Shown here piece after piece: positions 25,723 through 34,100 of a stretch of 64,000 nt of DNA (position 1 is the first letter of the stretch; each line of letters begins with the position of its first letter). Under the pieces are notes generated by a model. It searched no databases. It was not told the origin of the DNA and was given only the letters and a program-made list of their open reading frames with translations. The stretch covers positions 62,001 through 126,000 of the forward strand of contig NZ_MAOI01000023.1 of assembly GCF_001884235.1 (NCBI RefSeq), written 5' to 3'. The translations under genes were made by a program, and so were the position numbers. This DNA is from Bacillus paramycoides (GTDB lineage Bacteria; Bacillota; Bacilli; Bacillales; Bacillaceae_G).

Positions 25723-26823
25723 ATGGATAAGCAAAATAAAACAAATACTGTTTCCCCCTATTTCGCATTTCTGTTATTACACTCCCTTCAAATTGGAGTA
25801 GGTGTTTTAGGATATCAACGAATTATTGCGCAATATGCTGGATATGACGCTTGGATTTCCCTTATTGTTGCTGGTATTGCGACTCATATCGCGCTATTTT
25901 GCATGCTAAAAATGTTAGAAAAAGATAATGATTTAATGAATATTCATACGACATGTTTCGGGAAGTGGATCGGGACCTTTTTTTCCGTATGCTTTGCCGC
26001 ATATCTTCTATTATTTTGTCTTACTGTTCTTCGTACATATATTGAAGTCATTCAAGTTTGGGTCTTCCCTACAATTAAACCATGGAAATTAACTTTATTA
26101 TTTTTACTCGTGACTTACTACGTAATAAAAGGCGGATTCCGGTCTGTAACAGGAATGTGTTTTTGGGGCGTCATAATACCTATTTTCGTAGTACTCTTTT
26201 TAGTTTTCCCAATGAAATACGCACATTTCCGTAACATTTTACCTATTCTCACCCATTCACCCATAGACATTCTAACTTCAGCTAAAGCTTCTGCATTAGA
26301 ATTTCTTGGATTTGAAGCACTACTTATCTTCTATCCGTTTATCGAAAAAGGAAAGTCTTTAAAGAGATGGGCACATGGCGGTATTGCTTTTACAACTATT
26401 TTATACGTATTATTAGCAATCGTTTCCCTTATGTACTATAGTCAAGGACAGTTGCACCACACAATTTGGCCTACATTAACGATGCTAAAAATCATTAAAA
26501 TCCCCTTTATTCAGCGATTTGAATACATAATTATATTCGTATGGTTCCTTATTATTTTACCTAACCTTTGTTTAACGATTTGGTCTTCTTGCCGTACTAT
26601 TAAGCGTTCTTTTCATATATCATTTAAAATTACATTGCCACTTTTTATTGTAACTGTATTTATCTCATCCCTATTTTTCACAAACCGTGAGAGTATTAAT
26701 ACATTAAATACAGTACTATCAAAAGCTGGCTTATATATCGTATACGTTTATATACCGATTTTATTTCTATTCCATTCACTGCGATGGCACTTCAAAAATC
26801 GTTCCAAAAAAACTTCTCCCTAG
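25723..26823 (+). CDS. gerRB: Spore germinant receptor B subunit (GerAB/GerKB family permease)
   Basis: 366 aa with about ten membrane segments of the amino-acid/polyamine permease type: VSPYFAFLLLHSLQIGVGVLGYQR, then ALEFLGFEALLIFYPF. The B subunit binds the germinant in GerA-family receptors. Third gene of the operon, 12 bases after the C gene, with GAGGTG before the ATG. All three genes look intact. Confidence 0.9.
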   Translation: MDKQNKTNTVSPYFAFLLLHSLQIGVGVLGYQRIIAQYAGYDAWISLIVAGIATHIALFCMLKMLEKDNDLMNIHTTCFGKWIGTFFSVCFAAYLLLFCLTVLRTYIEVIQVWVFPTIKPWKLTLLFLLVTYYVIKGGFRSVTGMCFWGVIIPIFVVLFLVFPMKYAHFRNILPILTHSPIDILTSAKASALEFLGFEALLIFYPFIEKGKSLKRWAHGGIAFTTILYVLLAIVSLMYYSQGQLHHTIWPTLTMLKIIKIPFIQRFEYIIIFVWFLIILPNLCLTIWSSCRTIKRSFHISFKITLPLFIVTVFISSLFFTNRESINTLNTVLSKAGLYIVYVYIPILFLFHSLRWHFKNRSKKTSP

Positions 26824-26877
26824 GTGTGCTTCAGTCTGATACAATTTTATTAATACATTTGTAAAGGGGACAAGCAG

Positions 26878-27387
26878 ATGAAAAAATATGTATTTTCTTT
26901 ACTTGCAGTACTGAGCCTAATTCTTACTGGATGCGGGAGTACTGGTACAAATGAAAAAAAGTCTTCTGAATCAAAAGACGAGCATGACCATGCATCACAT
27001 ACTCAGCAAACTGACATTCAAGAAAAGACAAAAGGAGTCGACACACTCCCAACCTTCCTAGACAAACTTGATCCACAAATGAAAGACATCTACACTGTCG
27101 CTGGACAAAATGCTGAATTATTAGATTGGATTCCTTGTTACTGCGGTTGCGGCGAAAGTGTAGGACATAAAAATAATAAAAATTGCTTTATTCGTGAAAT
27201 CAAAAAGAATGGTGAAGTTGTTTGGGATTCCCATGCAACAACTTGTGTAAATTGCCTAGAAATTGCAGTTGAATCCGCTTCGATGAAACAAAAAGGAAAA
27301 TCAACGCTTGAAATTCGTAAATACATTGATAATAAATATAAAGAAGGATATGGAAGACCAACCCCTACACCAATGCCAAAAGCTTAA
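26878..27387 (+). CDS. PCYCGC-motif lipoprotein
   Basis: 169 aa with a lipoprotein signal (LTGC, about residue 19). A charged His-containing linker is followed by the signature WIPCYCGCGESVGHKNNKNCF at about residues 83-103 and later TTCVNCLEIA. Named for its PCYCGC motif, the family has cysteine clusters that could bind metal or a heme-like cofactor outside the membrane; function is not established. AAAGGGG precedes the start. It opens a run of cysteine-rich or thiol-active genes. Confidence 0.85.
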   Translation: MKKYVFSLLAVLSLILTGCGSTGTNEKKSSESKDEHDHASHTQQTDIQEKTKGVDTLPTFLDKLDPQMKDIYTVAGQNAELLDWIPCYCGCGESVGHKNNKNCFIREIKKNGEVVWDSHATTCVNCLEIAVESASMKQKGKSTLEIRKYIDNKYKEGYGRPTPTPMPKA

Positions 27388-27413
27388 AAACGAGGAGATA
27401 CCTCGTTTTTTCT
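27385..27413 (+). terminator. Terminator of the PCYCGC gene
   Basis: AAAACGAGG-AGATA-CCTCGTTTT then TTCTTTT. Confidence 0.85.
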
Positions 27414-27507
27414 TTTCATTCACCTTTTTTCTTAACAAATTCTTTCAAGTGTATTTCTCCTTGCTTGTCACACACTATATATAACTCCTCGGTAAGGAGG
27501 GTACACA

Positions 27508-27756
27508 GTGCAAACATATAACGACTATGACAAAGCTCTCTATTACACGTATTGTTGTAATTGGGATAAATTACTCGTTCTAATGGTTCAAACGAATGAT
27601 CAGTTATTTTCTAAGCGTATTGAACATTTCCTTCACGCTTACCAATATAGCAAAGAATTACCTGAAGTTGATAAACAATTGCAGCTTCTATTTCAATATA
27701 TTGACCATGCATCACAAAAGTCACATGTAGAAGAAGTAGAGCAAATCCAAATGTAA
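27508..27756 (+). CDS. YhdB-like conserved protein
   Basis: 82 aa, GTG start at 27508 after AAGGAGGG. The sequence YDKALYYTYCCNWDKLLVLMVQT and KRIEHFLHAYQYSKE resembles B. subtilis YhdB, a small cytoplasmic protein of unknown function encoded near spoVR there. Helical, two adjacent cysteines (YCCNW). Single gene with terminator. Confidence 0.75.
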   Translation: MQTYNDYDKALYYTYCCNWDKLLVLMVQTNDQLFSKRIEHFLHAYQYSKELPEVDKQLQLLFQYIDHASQKSHVEEVEQIQM

Positions 27757-27758
27757 AA

Positions 27759-27796
27759 TATAGCGCTATTCTCTCTAAGAGAATGGCGCTTTTTTG
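27759..27796 (+). terminator. Terminator of the yhdB-like gene
   Basis: AGCGCTATTCTC-TCTAA-GAGAATGGCGCTTTTTT with one mismatched position. Confidence 0.85.
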
Positions 27797-27808
27797 AACA
27801 TTTTCATA

Positions 27809-27843
27809 TCAATAAAAGTTTCCTTTTACAAAACTTTTATTGA
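27809..27843. repeat. Inverted repeat upstream of bdbC
   Basis: TCAATAAAAGTT and AACTTTTATTGA form a perfect 12-bp stem with an 11-base loop. It is not followed by a T run. It lies 80 bases upstream of the bdbC start, so it may be an operator. Confidence 0.45.
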
Positions 27844-27922
27844 TAAACATATTTTCTCTTTCTTTTCTCTACCACTTCATACTATAATTTAGTATGTAAC
27901 TATTATAAGAGAGGTATAAAAT

Positions 27923-28342
27923 ATGGAACGAGAAAAAAAGCAAGAATATGCTTTATTTACTGCATGGGGAGCTTCTTTTATTGCTACGCTAGGTAGCCTA
28001 TACTTTTCCGAAATCATGAAATTTGAGCCTTGTGTCCTTTGTTGGTATCAACGCATCTTTATGTATCCATTCGTTTTATGGCTCGGCATTGCTGTAGTAA
28101 AAAAAGATTATCGTATTGCAAGTTATTCCTTACCAATTGCAAGTATTGGTGCTTGTATTTCTTTATATCACTATGCAATCCAAAAAATTTCAGCACTATC
28201 AGCTGCAGGAGCAGCTTGCGGACGCGTACCTTGTACGGGAGAATACATAAACTGGTTCGGCTTTGTGACAATCCCGTTTTTAGCACTGATCGGCTTTATC
28301 ACAATCGCTATTTGTAGCTTTATTGTAATTAAAAACAAATAA
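27923..28342 (+). CDS. bdbC: Disulfide bond formation protein BdbC (DsbB family)
   Basis: 139 aa with four membrane segments. The first periplasm-side loop holds the quinone-linked cysteine pair CVLCWYQR (about residues 36-39); the second loop has AACGRVPCTGEYINWFGF with the exchange cysteine pair. BdbC reoxidises a thiol-disulfide oxidoreductase at the cell surface, passing electrons to quinone. GAGAGGT precedes the start. The next gene, 12 bases on, encodes an anchored thioredoxin-fold protein that is the probable partner. Confidence 0.93.
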   Translation: MEREKKQEYALFTAWGASFIATLGSLYFSEIMKFEPCVLCWYQRIFMYPFVLWLGIAVVKKDYRIASYSLPIASIGACISLYHYAIQKISALSAAGAACGRVPCTGEYINWFGFVTIPFLALIGFITIAICSFIVIKNK

Positions 28343-28354
28343 GGAGCTGAAAAA

Positions 28355-28813
28355 ATGAAAAAAATGCTTATATTTGGCGGTATTATTATCGTCTTATTTG
28401 CAGCAATCTATGGTGTAACACAAATGGAAGAAAAAAACGCATCGACAAGTCAAAAGCTTAATAATAATAGTACTAGCCAAACAAACGGTACGGACTACTA
28501 TGCAAATAAAATCGCTCTTCCAGATCTTCAGAAAAATTTAGAAGAGAAAAAAGAGCAAACAGTATACTTTTATCAAACATCTTGCGTTCATTGCCAAAAA
28601 ATATCTCCTATTGTCGTACCACTTGCAAAAGATTTAAATATCGATATGAAAGTTATGGATATCGAAAAATTGGACGCTCCTTGGGATGACTATAAAATTC
28701 AAGGCACTCCAACAATCATTCATTTTAAAGACGGTAAAGAAGTGAGCCGTGTTAGCGGAGAACAATCAAAAGAAGCATTTACAAAATGGTTCGAAAAAAC
28801 AAAACAAGAATAG
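28355..28813 (+). CDS. Membrane-anchored thioredoxin-like protein
   Basis: 152 aa. An N-terminal membrane anchor (about 3-20) and an Asn/Ser-rich linker precede a thioredoxin fold (about 55-152) with active site TSCVHCQK and the cis-proline segment IQGTPTII. CVHC is not the CGPC of reducing thioredoxins. It is co-transcribed with bdbC (12-base gap, AAGGAGCTG site), so an oxidase partner for BdbC is likely. It is shorter than and unlike the DsbA-type BdbD. Confidence 0.87.
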   Translation: MKKMLIFGGIIIVLFAAIYGVTQMEEKNASTSQKLNNNSTSQTNGTDYYANKIALPDLQKNLEEKKEQTVYFYQTSCVHCQKISPIVVPLAKDLNIDMKVMDIEKLDAPWDDYKIQGTPTIIHFKDGKEVSRVSGEQSKEAFTKWFEKTKQE

Positions 28814-28876
28814 GAAACTCCTTCTATACATGAAATGGGTGTAAAATCCCACACTAATGTATAAGGAGGGGGTTTT

Positions 28877-29092
28877 ATGCCAGAAGTAAGATGCTCTGTT
28901 TCCAATTGCTCATTTTGGGGACAAGGTAACTTTTGTCAAGCAAGTGCAATCGTTGTTCAACCCGATGCACAACAAGCAGATCAAATTGAAAACGATTCTT
29001 ATACAAGCGCAACTTTAACAAATGAGACGCTTGAAAGCTCTGTAACGACGAGTGTAGAAACTTGTTGTCAAACATTCAAGCCAAAATATTAA
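28877..29092 (+). CDS. DUF1540 cysteine-rich protein
   Basis: 71 aa, start after AAGGAGGGGG. The DUF1540 pattern VRCSVSNCSFWGQGNFCQASAIVV sits at the N-terminus with a final CC near the end (ETCCQTF). Such proteins are small putative metal-binding proteins common in sporeformers; function unknown. Single gene with a good terminator. Confidence 0.85.
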   Translation: MPEVRCSVSNCSFWGQGNFCQASAIVVQPDAQQADQIENDSYTSATLTNETLESSVTTSVETCCQTFKPKY

Positions 29093-29096
29093 ACAC

Positions 29097-29128
29097 AAAA
29101 GCATACGATTAGTCGTATGCTTTTTTAC
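29097..29128 (+). terminator. Terminator of the DUF1540 gene
   Basis: AAAAGCATACGA-TTAG-TCGTATGCTTTTTT. Confidence 0.9.
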
Positions 29129-29376
29129 ATTCCCCTCCAAGAATCATGCATCATAAAAAAGTATAAAACGACGAGAATGACCGTCCCACATAAAGTGATA
29201 CGCCGATATATACTCCTCTCTCCTTCCCTTGCTTTAACAAACGCCCAAATAAATCCGAAGAACAATATTAAATCAATATACGGAACATAAAAGGAAAATA
29301 CGAGTAACGCATACAAATACACGATAAATAAACAAATCGTTACTAAGAAAATTTTAAATGCAAATTCACTTTTCAT
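29125..29376 (-). CDS. Small membrane protein, unknown function
   Basis: 83 aa from the ATG at 29376 after GGGGGCGG; 16 upstream codons are excluded. Three hydrophobic segments (IFLVTICLFIVYLYALLVF, YIDLILFFGFIWAFV and ITLCGTVILVVLYFFMM). No family recognised. Its stop overlaps the terminator of the convergent DUF1540 gene. Confidence 0.65.
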   Translation of the reverse strand: MKSEFAFKIFLVTICLFIVYLYALLVFSFYVPYIDLILFFGFIWAFVKAREGERSIYRRITLCGTVILVVLYFFMMHDSWRGM

Positions 29377-29451
29377 AATATAACCGCCCCCAATCCGTAC
29401 TGTATTATATTCATGAAAAAACAATAGTTGCAGTTAAAATCAAAGCACAAA

Positions 29452-29478
29452 TAAGCTACCGTCTATTTACGGTAGCTA
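29452..29478 (-). terminator. Hairpin after the L,D-transpeptidase gene
   Basis: AGCTACCGT-CTATTT-ACGGTAGCT; the T run on the minus strand is weak (TTATTTG). Probable terminator. Confidence 0.55.
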
Positions 29479-30240
29479 TTACGGGACATTATATTTTCTT
29501 TTATAGATGTTACTCAAAATCGAATACGGTAATTGTTCATAACGAATTTTCTCTCCAGTTTCATCTATTATATACAAATTATTTCCTATATAATATACTC
29601 CATTTTTCCGTTTCGAATATACTACATATCTTTCATTTGGCAATACTGTTTTTACTTTCGAAAGCTGTCCATTTGGCTCTTGCCAATATATATTTAAACG
29701 ATCAACTAACGTAAGATTCCCGATTTGTTCCTCTTCTACTTTACGGCCATTCCAGCTCACAACACGATAACCAAGCTTATACGCTTCATATTCAGGACTC
29801 GTATAAAAACGAGAAATAATTACTTTTGTCTGTAATTGTACCCGATCATATAACCATTGTATGTCCCGATCATGCATGCGAATACAACCATTCGACTCCC
29901 GGCTTCCAATCGTCCATTCCCGATTTGTTCCATGAATCGCATATTCCTTTTTATCCAAACCTAGCCACCTCGTACCGAGAGGATTATTCGGTGCACCCCC
30001 AGCTATTTTTTTTCGATGGTAGTCTTTATTTTTATATTTACTTATAATACAAAAATTCCCTTCAGGCGTCGGAGTACTGTCTCTTCCTGTCGTTATCGGA
30101 AATGTCCTAGTATAGTTTCCATCTTCAAAAAAAGATAGCTGATTCGTCGTAAGGTTAACTAATATTAGATGATCTGTATTAGCAAAAGCGCTAGCTGGTA
30201 GGCAGAAAAATAAGATTGCGATAAACCAGACTTTCTTCAT
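29479..30240 (-). CDS. Secreted L,D-transpeptidase (YkuD family)
   Basis: 253 aa with a signal peptide (about 1-20, ending ASAFA). The YkuD domain (about 24-145) has HLILVNLTTNQLSFFEDG and the catalytic motif HGTNREWTIGSRESNGCIRM with the nucleophilic cysteine near residue 132. L,D-transpeptidases make 3-3 peptidoglycan cross-links or attach proteins to peptidoglycan. The C-terminal part (about 150-253) is a second beta-rich region of unknown role. GGGAGG precedes the start. Confidence 0.9.
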   Translation of the reverse strand: MKKVWFIAILFFCLPASAFANTDHLILVNLTTNQLSFFEDGNYTRTFPITTGRDSTPTPEGNFCIISKYKNKDYHRKKIAGGAPNNPLGTRWLGLDKKEYAIHGTNREWTIGSRESNGCIRMHDRDIQWLYDRVQLQTKVIISRFYTSPEYEAYKLGYRVVSWNGRKVEEEQIGNLTLVDRLNIYWQEPNGQLSKVKTVLPNERYVVYSKRKNGVYYIGNNLYIIDETGEKIRYEQLPYSILSNIYKRKYNVP

Positions 30241-30308
30241 CTAAATCCTCCCTAGCACTAACATCATAATAAATGCAATTAGCTTTACTTTGCTCTTATA
30301 AATGAAAA

Positions 30309-31175
30309 CTATCCATTTACAATAACGCCCCCATTTACATGTATCATTTGTCCCGTCACATAAGCCGAATCACTAGACGCTAAATATACATATGCAGGTG
30401 CTAATTCATACGGCTGACCAGGTCTTTGCATCGGGACATTGCTCCCGAACTGTGATACTTTTTTCTTATCAAAACTTGATGGAATAAGCGGCGTCCAAAT
30501 TGGCCCTGGCGCAACACCATTTACACGAATTCCTTTTTGTACAAGGGACTGAGAGAGTGATCTTGTAAAGGCGACAATTGCTCCTTTCGTTGCAGAATAA
30601 TCGATCAACGTTTCATTTCCTTCATACGCAACGATAGATGCCGTGTTTATAATTACATCCCCTTGCTTTAAATGAGAGAGTGCTGCTTTTGTAACATGAA
30701 AATAAGAAAAAATATTAACACGGAACGTTTTTTCTAGCTGTTCCGCTGTAATATACTCTAACCCTTGCTGCGGATATTGCTGTGCGACGTTATTCACTAG
30801 AACATTTAAACTCCCCAGCTGTGAAACAGTCTTTTCCACAATATCTTTACAATGTTGTTCACTACTCAAATCCCCCGGCAGTAATATGCAATCTACGCCT
30901 TCTTTTTCAACAAGTTGTTTCGTCTCGTTTGCATCTTCATCCTCATCTAAATAAGCAATCGCAATATTTGCTCCCTCTTTTGCAAAAGCAATGGACACAG
31001 CTCGCCCAATGCCACTATCTCCCCCTGTAATTAATACATTCTTTCCTTTTAACTTTTCGCTTCCTTTATAATTTGGATCCTCAAATTGCGGAAGAGGATT
31101 CATTAACGATTCAATACCAGGCTGTTTGTTTTGATGTTGCGCTGGCATTGTTAAAAAGTTTTTTTGCTGTGGCAT
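30309..31175 (-). CDS. SDR family oxidoreductase (YhdF/GsiB-type glucose/ribitol dehydrogenase-like)
   Basis: 288 aa from the ATG at 31175; a TTG four codons upstream abuts AAGGAG and is rejected. Short-chain dehydrogenase with a 45-residue N-terminal extension (QKNFLTMPAQHQNKQPGIES) typical of the B. subtilis YhdF/YhxC group. Motifs: GGDSGIGRAVS for cofactor, NNVAQQ, the catalytic serine region NTASIVAYEG and YSATKGA for Tyr/Lys. Substrate unknown; members are often general-stress genes. Confidence 0.88.
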   Translation of the reverse strand: MPQQKNFLTMPAQHQNKQPGIESLMNPLPQFEDPNYKGSEKLKGKNVLITGGDSGIGRAVSIAFAKEGANIAIAYLDEDEDANETKQLVEKEGVDCILLPGDLSSEQHCKDIVEKTVSQLGSLNVLVNNVAQQYPQQGLEYITAEQLEKTFRVNIFSYFHVTKAALSHLKQGDVIINTASIVAYEGNETLIDYSATKGAIVAFTRSLSQSLVQKGIRVNGVAPGPIWTPLIPSSFDKKKVSQFGSNVPMQRPGQPYELAPAYVYLASSDSAYVTGQMIHVNGGVIVNG

Positions 31176-31340
31176 AACTTCCTTCAACTCCTTTTCCTTA
31201 TAATGTGCACAATAATAAAAACTACTTACACATTAAAAAACTGTAATTCACACGCATCTTCACGATTAATATTCGAATTTAAGACATAAAATATGAATTG
31301 TTCTAAAGTTTTTATGTAAAACTATTGCAAAATAGATAAA

Positions 31341-31383
31341 AAACGAATATTATATATAACTGTTGTGGCAATTATTCGTAAAA
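31341..31383 (+). promoter_or_regulatory. Possible PurR box pair upstream of the purine permease
   Basis: Two CGAA-centred half-sites in inverted orientation, AAACGAATAT at 31341 and ATTATTCGTA at 31371, about 20 bases apart. This matches the arrangement of Bacillus PurBoxes, though each departs from CCGAAC. No purine riboswitch is seen. Confidence 0.4.
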
Positions 31384-31398
31384 AGAAAGGATGTTTAT

Positions 31399-32700
31399 AT
31401 GTTTAACCTTTCAAAACATAAAACTTCTATTAAAACTGAAATTATGGCAGGTATTATTACCTTCTTAACAATGGCATATATCATTGTCGTAAACCCTGTC
31501 ATCCTTGGGGATGCAGGTGTTCCGTTTGAACAAGCATTTACAGCGACAATTATTGCAGCTGTTGTCGGAACATTATTTATGGCAATTTTTACAAACTTAC
31601 CAATTGCAATTGCACCAGGTATGGGATTAAATGCTTACTTCTCTTACTCTGTTGTAAAAGCTCATGAAGGCATGACTTTCGCAATTGCATTCTCTGCTGT
31701 ATTCGTAGCAGGTATGATTTTAATTTTGTTATCATTTACATCTTTCCGTACAAAATTAATGGAAGCAATTCCTGAAAACTTAAGACATGCAATTACTGCT
31801 GGTATCGGTCTTTTCATCGCCTTTATCGGTTTACGTTTAACAGGTATCGTTACAAAAAATGATGCAAACTTAGTTGGACTTGGAGATCTTCACTCTGCTC
31901 CAGTACTACTAGCATTAGCTGGACTTGGAATTACAATTGTCCTTATGTCTTTAAATGTAAATGGCGCGCTATTTATCGGAATGCTATTAACTGGTATTAT
32001 CGCTTTCTTCACAGGACAATTAACATTCTCAAACGGTGTTACATCAATGCCTGGATTACCAGAAGGAATTATTGTTTCAAATCCAATTACTGCTGTATCT
32101 GATGTAATTAACTACGGATTATACGGCGTTGTTTTCTCATTCTTCCTTGTTACACTATTCGATACAACAGGTACATTACTTGGCGTTGCACAACAAGGTG
32201 GATTTATGAAAGACGGAAAGCTTCCAAAAGCAGGACGAGCTCTTCTATCTGACTCATTCTCAGCAACAATCGGTTCTATGTTCGGAACAACACCATCAAC
32301 AGCTTATATTGAATCATCTGCTGGTGTTGCTGCCGGTGGTCGTACTGGTTTAACGACAGTTACAGTAGCTGTTCTATTTGCATTAGCAGCGTTCTTCGGA
32401 CCATTAGTAAGTGCCATTTCTGGTGTATCAGCTATTACTGCACCATCACTAATTATCGTTGGTAGTCTTATGATGGGCTCTGTTCGCCACATTGATTGGG
32501 ATGCATTTGATGAATCATTCCCAGCATTCTTAGTAATCTTAAGCATGCCACTTACATCAAGTATCTCAACAGGTATTGCACTTGGATTTATTTCATACCC
32601 ACTTATGAAAGTGGCAAAAGGTAAATTCCGTTCGGTTCACCCACTTGTGTATTTATTCGGAATCTTGTTCGCTTATCAATTGATATTCTTACCACATTAA
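31399..32700 (+). CDS. NCS2 family purine permease (PbuG/PbuO type)
   Basis: 433 aa from the ATG at 31399 after AAAGGATG; the longer frame from 31363 has no site. Azg-like NCS2 permease: KTEIMAGIITFLTMAYIIVVNP at the N-terminus, GMGLNAYFSYSVV, the signature FGTTPSTAYIESSAGVAAGGRTGLT, and VGSLMMGSVRHIDWDA. The family imports hypoxanthine/guanine or adenine with protons. Specificity cannot be decided by eye; PurR control is suggested by the upstream half-sites. Confidence 0.88.
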   Translation: MFNLSKHKTSIKTEIMAGIITFLTMAYIIVVNPVILGDAGVPFEQAFTATIIAAVVGTLFMAIFTNLPIAIAPGMGLNAYFSYSVVKAHEGMTFAIAFSAVFVAGMILILLSFTSFRTKLMEAIPENLRHAITAGIGLFIAFIGLRLTGIVTKNDANLVGLGDLHSAPVLLALAGLGITIVLMSLNVNGALFIGMLLTGIIAFFTGQLTFSNGVTSMPGLPEGIIVSNPITAVSDVINYGLYGVVFSFFLVTLFDTTGTLLGVAQQGGFMKDGKLPKAGRALLSDSFSATIGSMFGTTPSTAYIESSAGVAAGGRTGLTTVTVAVLFALAAFFGPLVSAISGVSAITAPSLIIVGSLMMGSVRHIDWDAFDESFPAFLVILSMPLTSSISTGIALGFISYPLMKVAKGKFRSVHPLVYLFGILFAYQLIFLPH

Positions 32701-32701
32701 A

Positions 32702-32728
32702 ATCCCTCGTTGTGAGGGGTTTTTTTAT
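32702..32728 (+). terminator. Terminator of the purine permease gene
   Basis: AATCCCTC-GTTGTG-AGGGGTTTTTTT. Confidence 0.85.
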
Positions 32729-32742
32729 TTATTAAAAAACAT

Positions 32743-32771
32743 TTGACAATAGTATGTAGTTATGGAATAAT
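32743..32771 (+). promoter_or_regulatory. Promoter of the SAM-riboswitch operon
   Basis: TTGACA and AATAAT separated by 17 bases, 22 bases before the riboswitch. Confidence 0.6.
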
Positions 32772-32793
32772 TCGAAATAGTTAAATATTCGAT

Positions 32794-32899
32794 GTCTTAT
32801 CAAGAGCAGGTGGAGGGATGAGCCCTACGAAGCCCGGCAACCGACCCATTTATGGGCACGGTGCTAATTCTTACAACACATTGTGTTGAAAGATAAGAG
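32794..32899 (+). ncRNA. SAM-I (S-box) riboswitch
   Basis: Classical S-box conservation: P1 GTCTTATCAAGAG pairing with AGATAAGAG, then GGTGGAGGGA, GCCCTACGAAGCCCGGCAACC, and GGTGCTAATTC. It is followed by a terminator (32911-32946) whose 5' side overlaps the alternative pairing of P1. High S-adenosylmethionine should switch the downstream ABC operon off. Confidence 0.95.
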
Positions 32900-32910
32900 T
32901 AATATGATAA

Positions 32911-32946
32911 GACGTCTTTTCTATATGAAAAGGCGTTTTTTATTTT
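32911..32946 (+). terminator. Riboswitch-controlled terminator
   Basis: ACGTCTTTTC-TATAT-GAAAAGGCGT followed by TTTTTATTTT. This is the expression platform of the SAM riboswitch. Confidence 0.85.
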
Positions 32947-32987
32947 CACTCCCTCCCCTCTCTTCTTAGTTTAGGAGGGATTTTTTT

Positions 32988-34100
32988 ATGAAGAAATTTT
33001 GTTCCATCGCACTTATTTTTCTCGTACTTACATTAACAGCTTGCACAAATGAACAAGATGCTGTCTCTTCACAAATGCAACAACTGGTGAAGAAAGTGAC
33101 TACTACAGCAGAACATCATTTACAAACAGAAATTCCAAGCCAAGTAAAAAAGCCATTAAAAATCGCATTAATTATGCAAATGTCCATCGGAACTTTTTCC
33201 TCTCAATATATTGAGGGTGTCAAAAAACAAGTTGAGCTATTCGGTGGCAGTGTGCAAGTCTACAATTCTGATAATGATTTAGCAAAAATGGCAGCAAATC
33301 TAGATACTGCTATTAATTCAAAAGTTGATGGTATTTTAATTGATCACGGTCGCTCTGAAGCACTAAAACCCGGAGTAGAAAAAGCATTACAAGCGAACAT
33401 TCCTGTAGTAGCATTTGATAACGACCTACGCTTACCAGGCGTAACGATTATTGATCAAGATGACTATAGTCTCGCATGGAAATCATTAAAAACGTTAGCG
33501 GAAGATTTGAATGGACAAGGGAATATCGCCGTCGTATGGGTTGGCGGATTTGCTCCAATGGAACGTCGCAATGTTATCATCGATGCTTTTTATAAACGTT
33601 ATCCAAATATAAAAGAAGTTGCACGCTTTGGTACTGCTAGTAATAACACACCACTTGATACACAAACACAAGTAGAAGCTTTACTAAAGAAATATCCGAA
33701 AAAAGGGGATTTACAAGCTATTTTCGCTTCGTGGGATGAGTTTGCTAAAGGGGCCGTCAAAGCACTCGAACAAGCTGATCGTACAGATATAAAAGTATAC
33801 GGCATTGACTTAAGTAATGAAGATTTACAACTCATGCAAAAAGAAAATTCACCTTGGACTGCTACGGCTGCAACTGATCCGGCTGAAGTCGGTAAAGTTC
33901 AAGTGCGCTTCTTATACAAAAAAATCGCTGGTGAACAAACGCCGGATATTTACTCACTAGAACCTTATTTAGTAAAGAAAGATAGTTTACCAAAAGAAAA
34001 TATAACAATGGATCAATTATCAAAACATATAAACGGTTGGGGAGACTCGAAAGATGCATATTCCCCTTGGATGAAAAAATTAGAGAAGGAGAAAAAATGA
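32988..34100 (+). CDS. ABC transporter sugar-type substrate-binding lipoprotein (putative methylthioribose)
   Basis: 370 aa. Lipoprotein signal with LTAC (cysteine about 19). A type I periplasmic-binding fold (about 55-345) of the ribose/galactose family: KIALIMQMSIGTFSSQYIEGVKKQV, DGILIDHGRSEAL, IPVVAFDNDLRLPG and IKVYGIDLSNEDL. First gene of a binding protein-ATPase-permease operon. S-box control is odd for a ribose importer and points to a methionine-cycle sugar. S-box-linked ribose-type systems in B. cereus have been proposed to import 5-methylthioribose, and I follow that as inference. Confidence 0.85.
   Translation: MKKFCSIALIFLVLTLTACTNEQDAVSSQMQQLVKKVTTTAEHHLQTEIPSQVKKPLKIALIMQMSIGTFSSQYIEGVKKQVELFGGSVQVYNSDNDLAKMAANLDTAINSKVDGILIDHGRSEALKPGVEKALQANIPVVAFDNDLRLPGVTIIDQDDYSLAWKSLKTLAEDLNGQGNIAVVWVGGFAPMERRNVIIDAFYKRYPNIKEVARFGTASNNTPLDTQTQVEALLKKYPKKGDLQAIFASWDEFAKGAVKALEQADRTDIKVYGIDLSNEDLQLMQKENSPWTATAATDPAEVGKVQVRFLYKKIAGEQTPDIYSLEPYLVKKDSLPKENITMDQLSKHINGWGDSKDAYSPWMKKLEKEKK

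Noticed and set aside
31200-31398. Purine riboswitch before the NCS2 permease
   Set aside because: No conserved purine aptamer core was found; only PurR-like half-sites.
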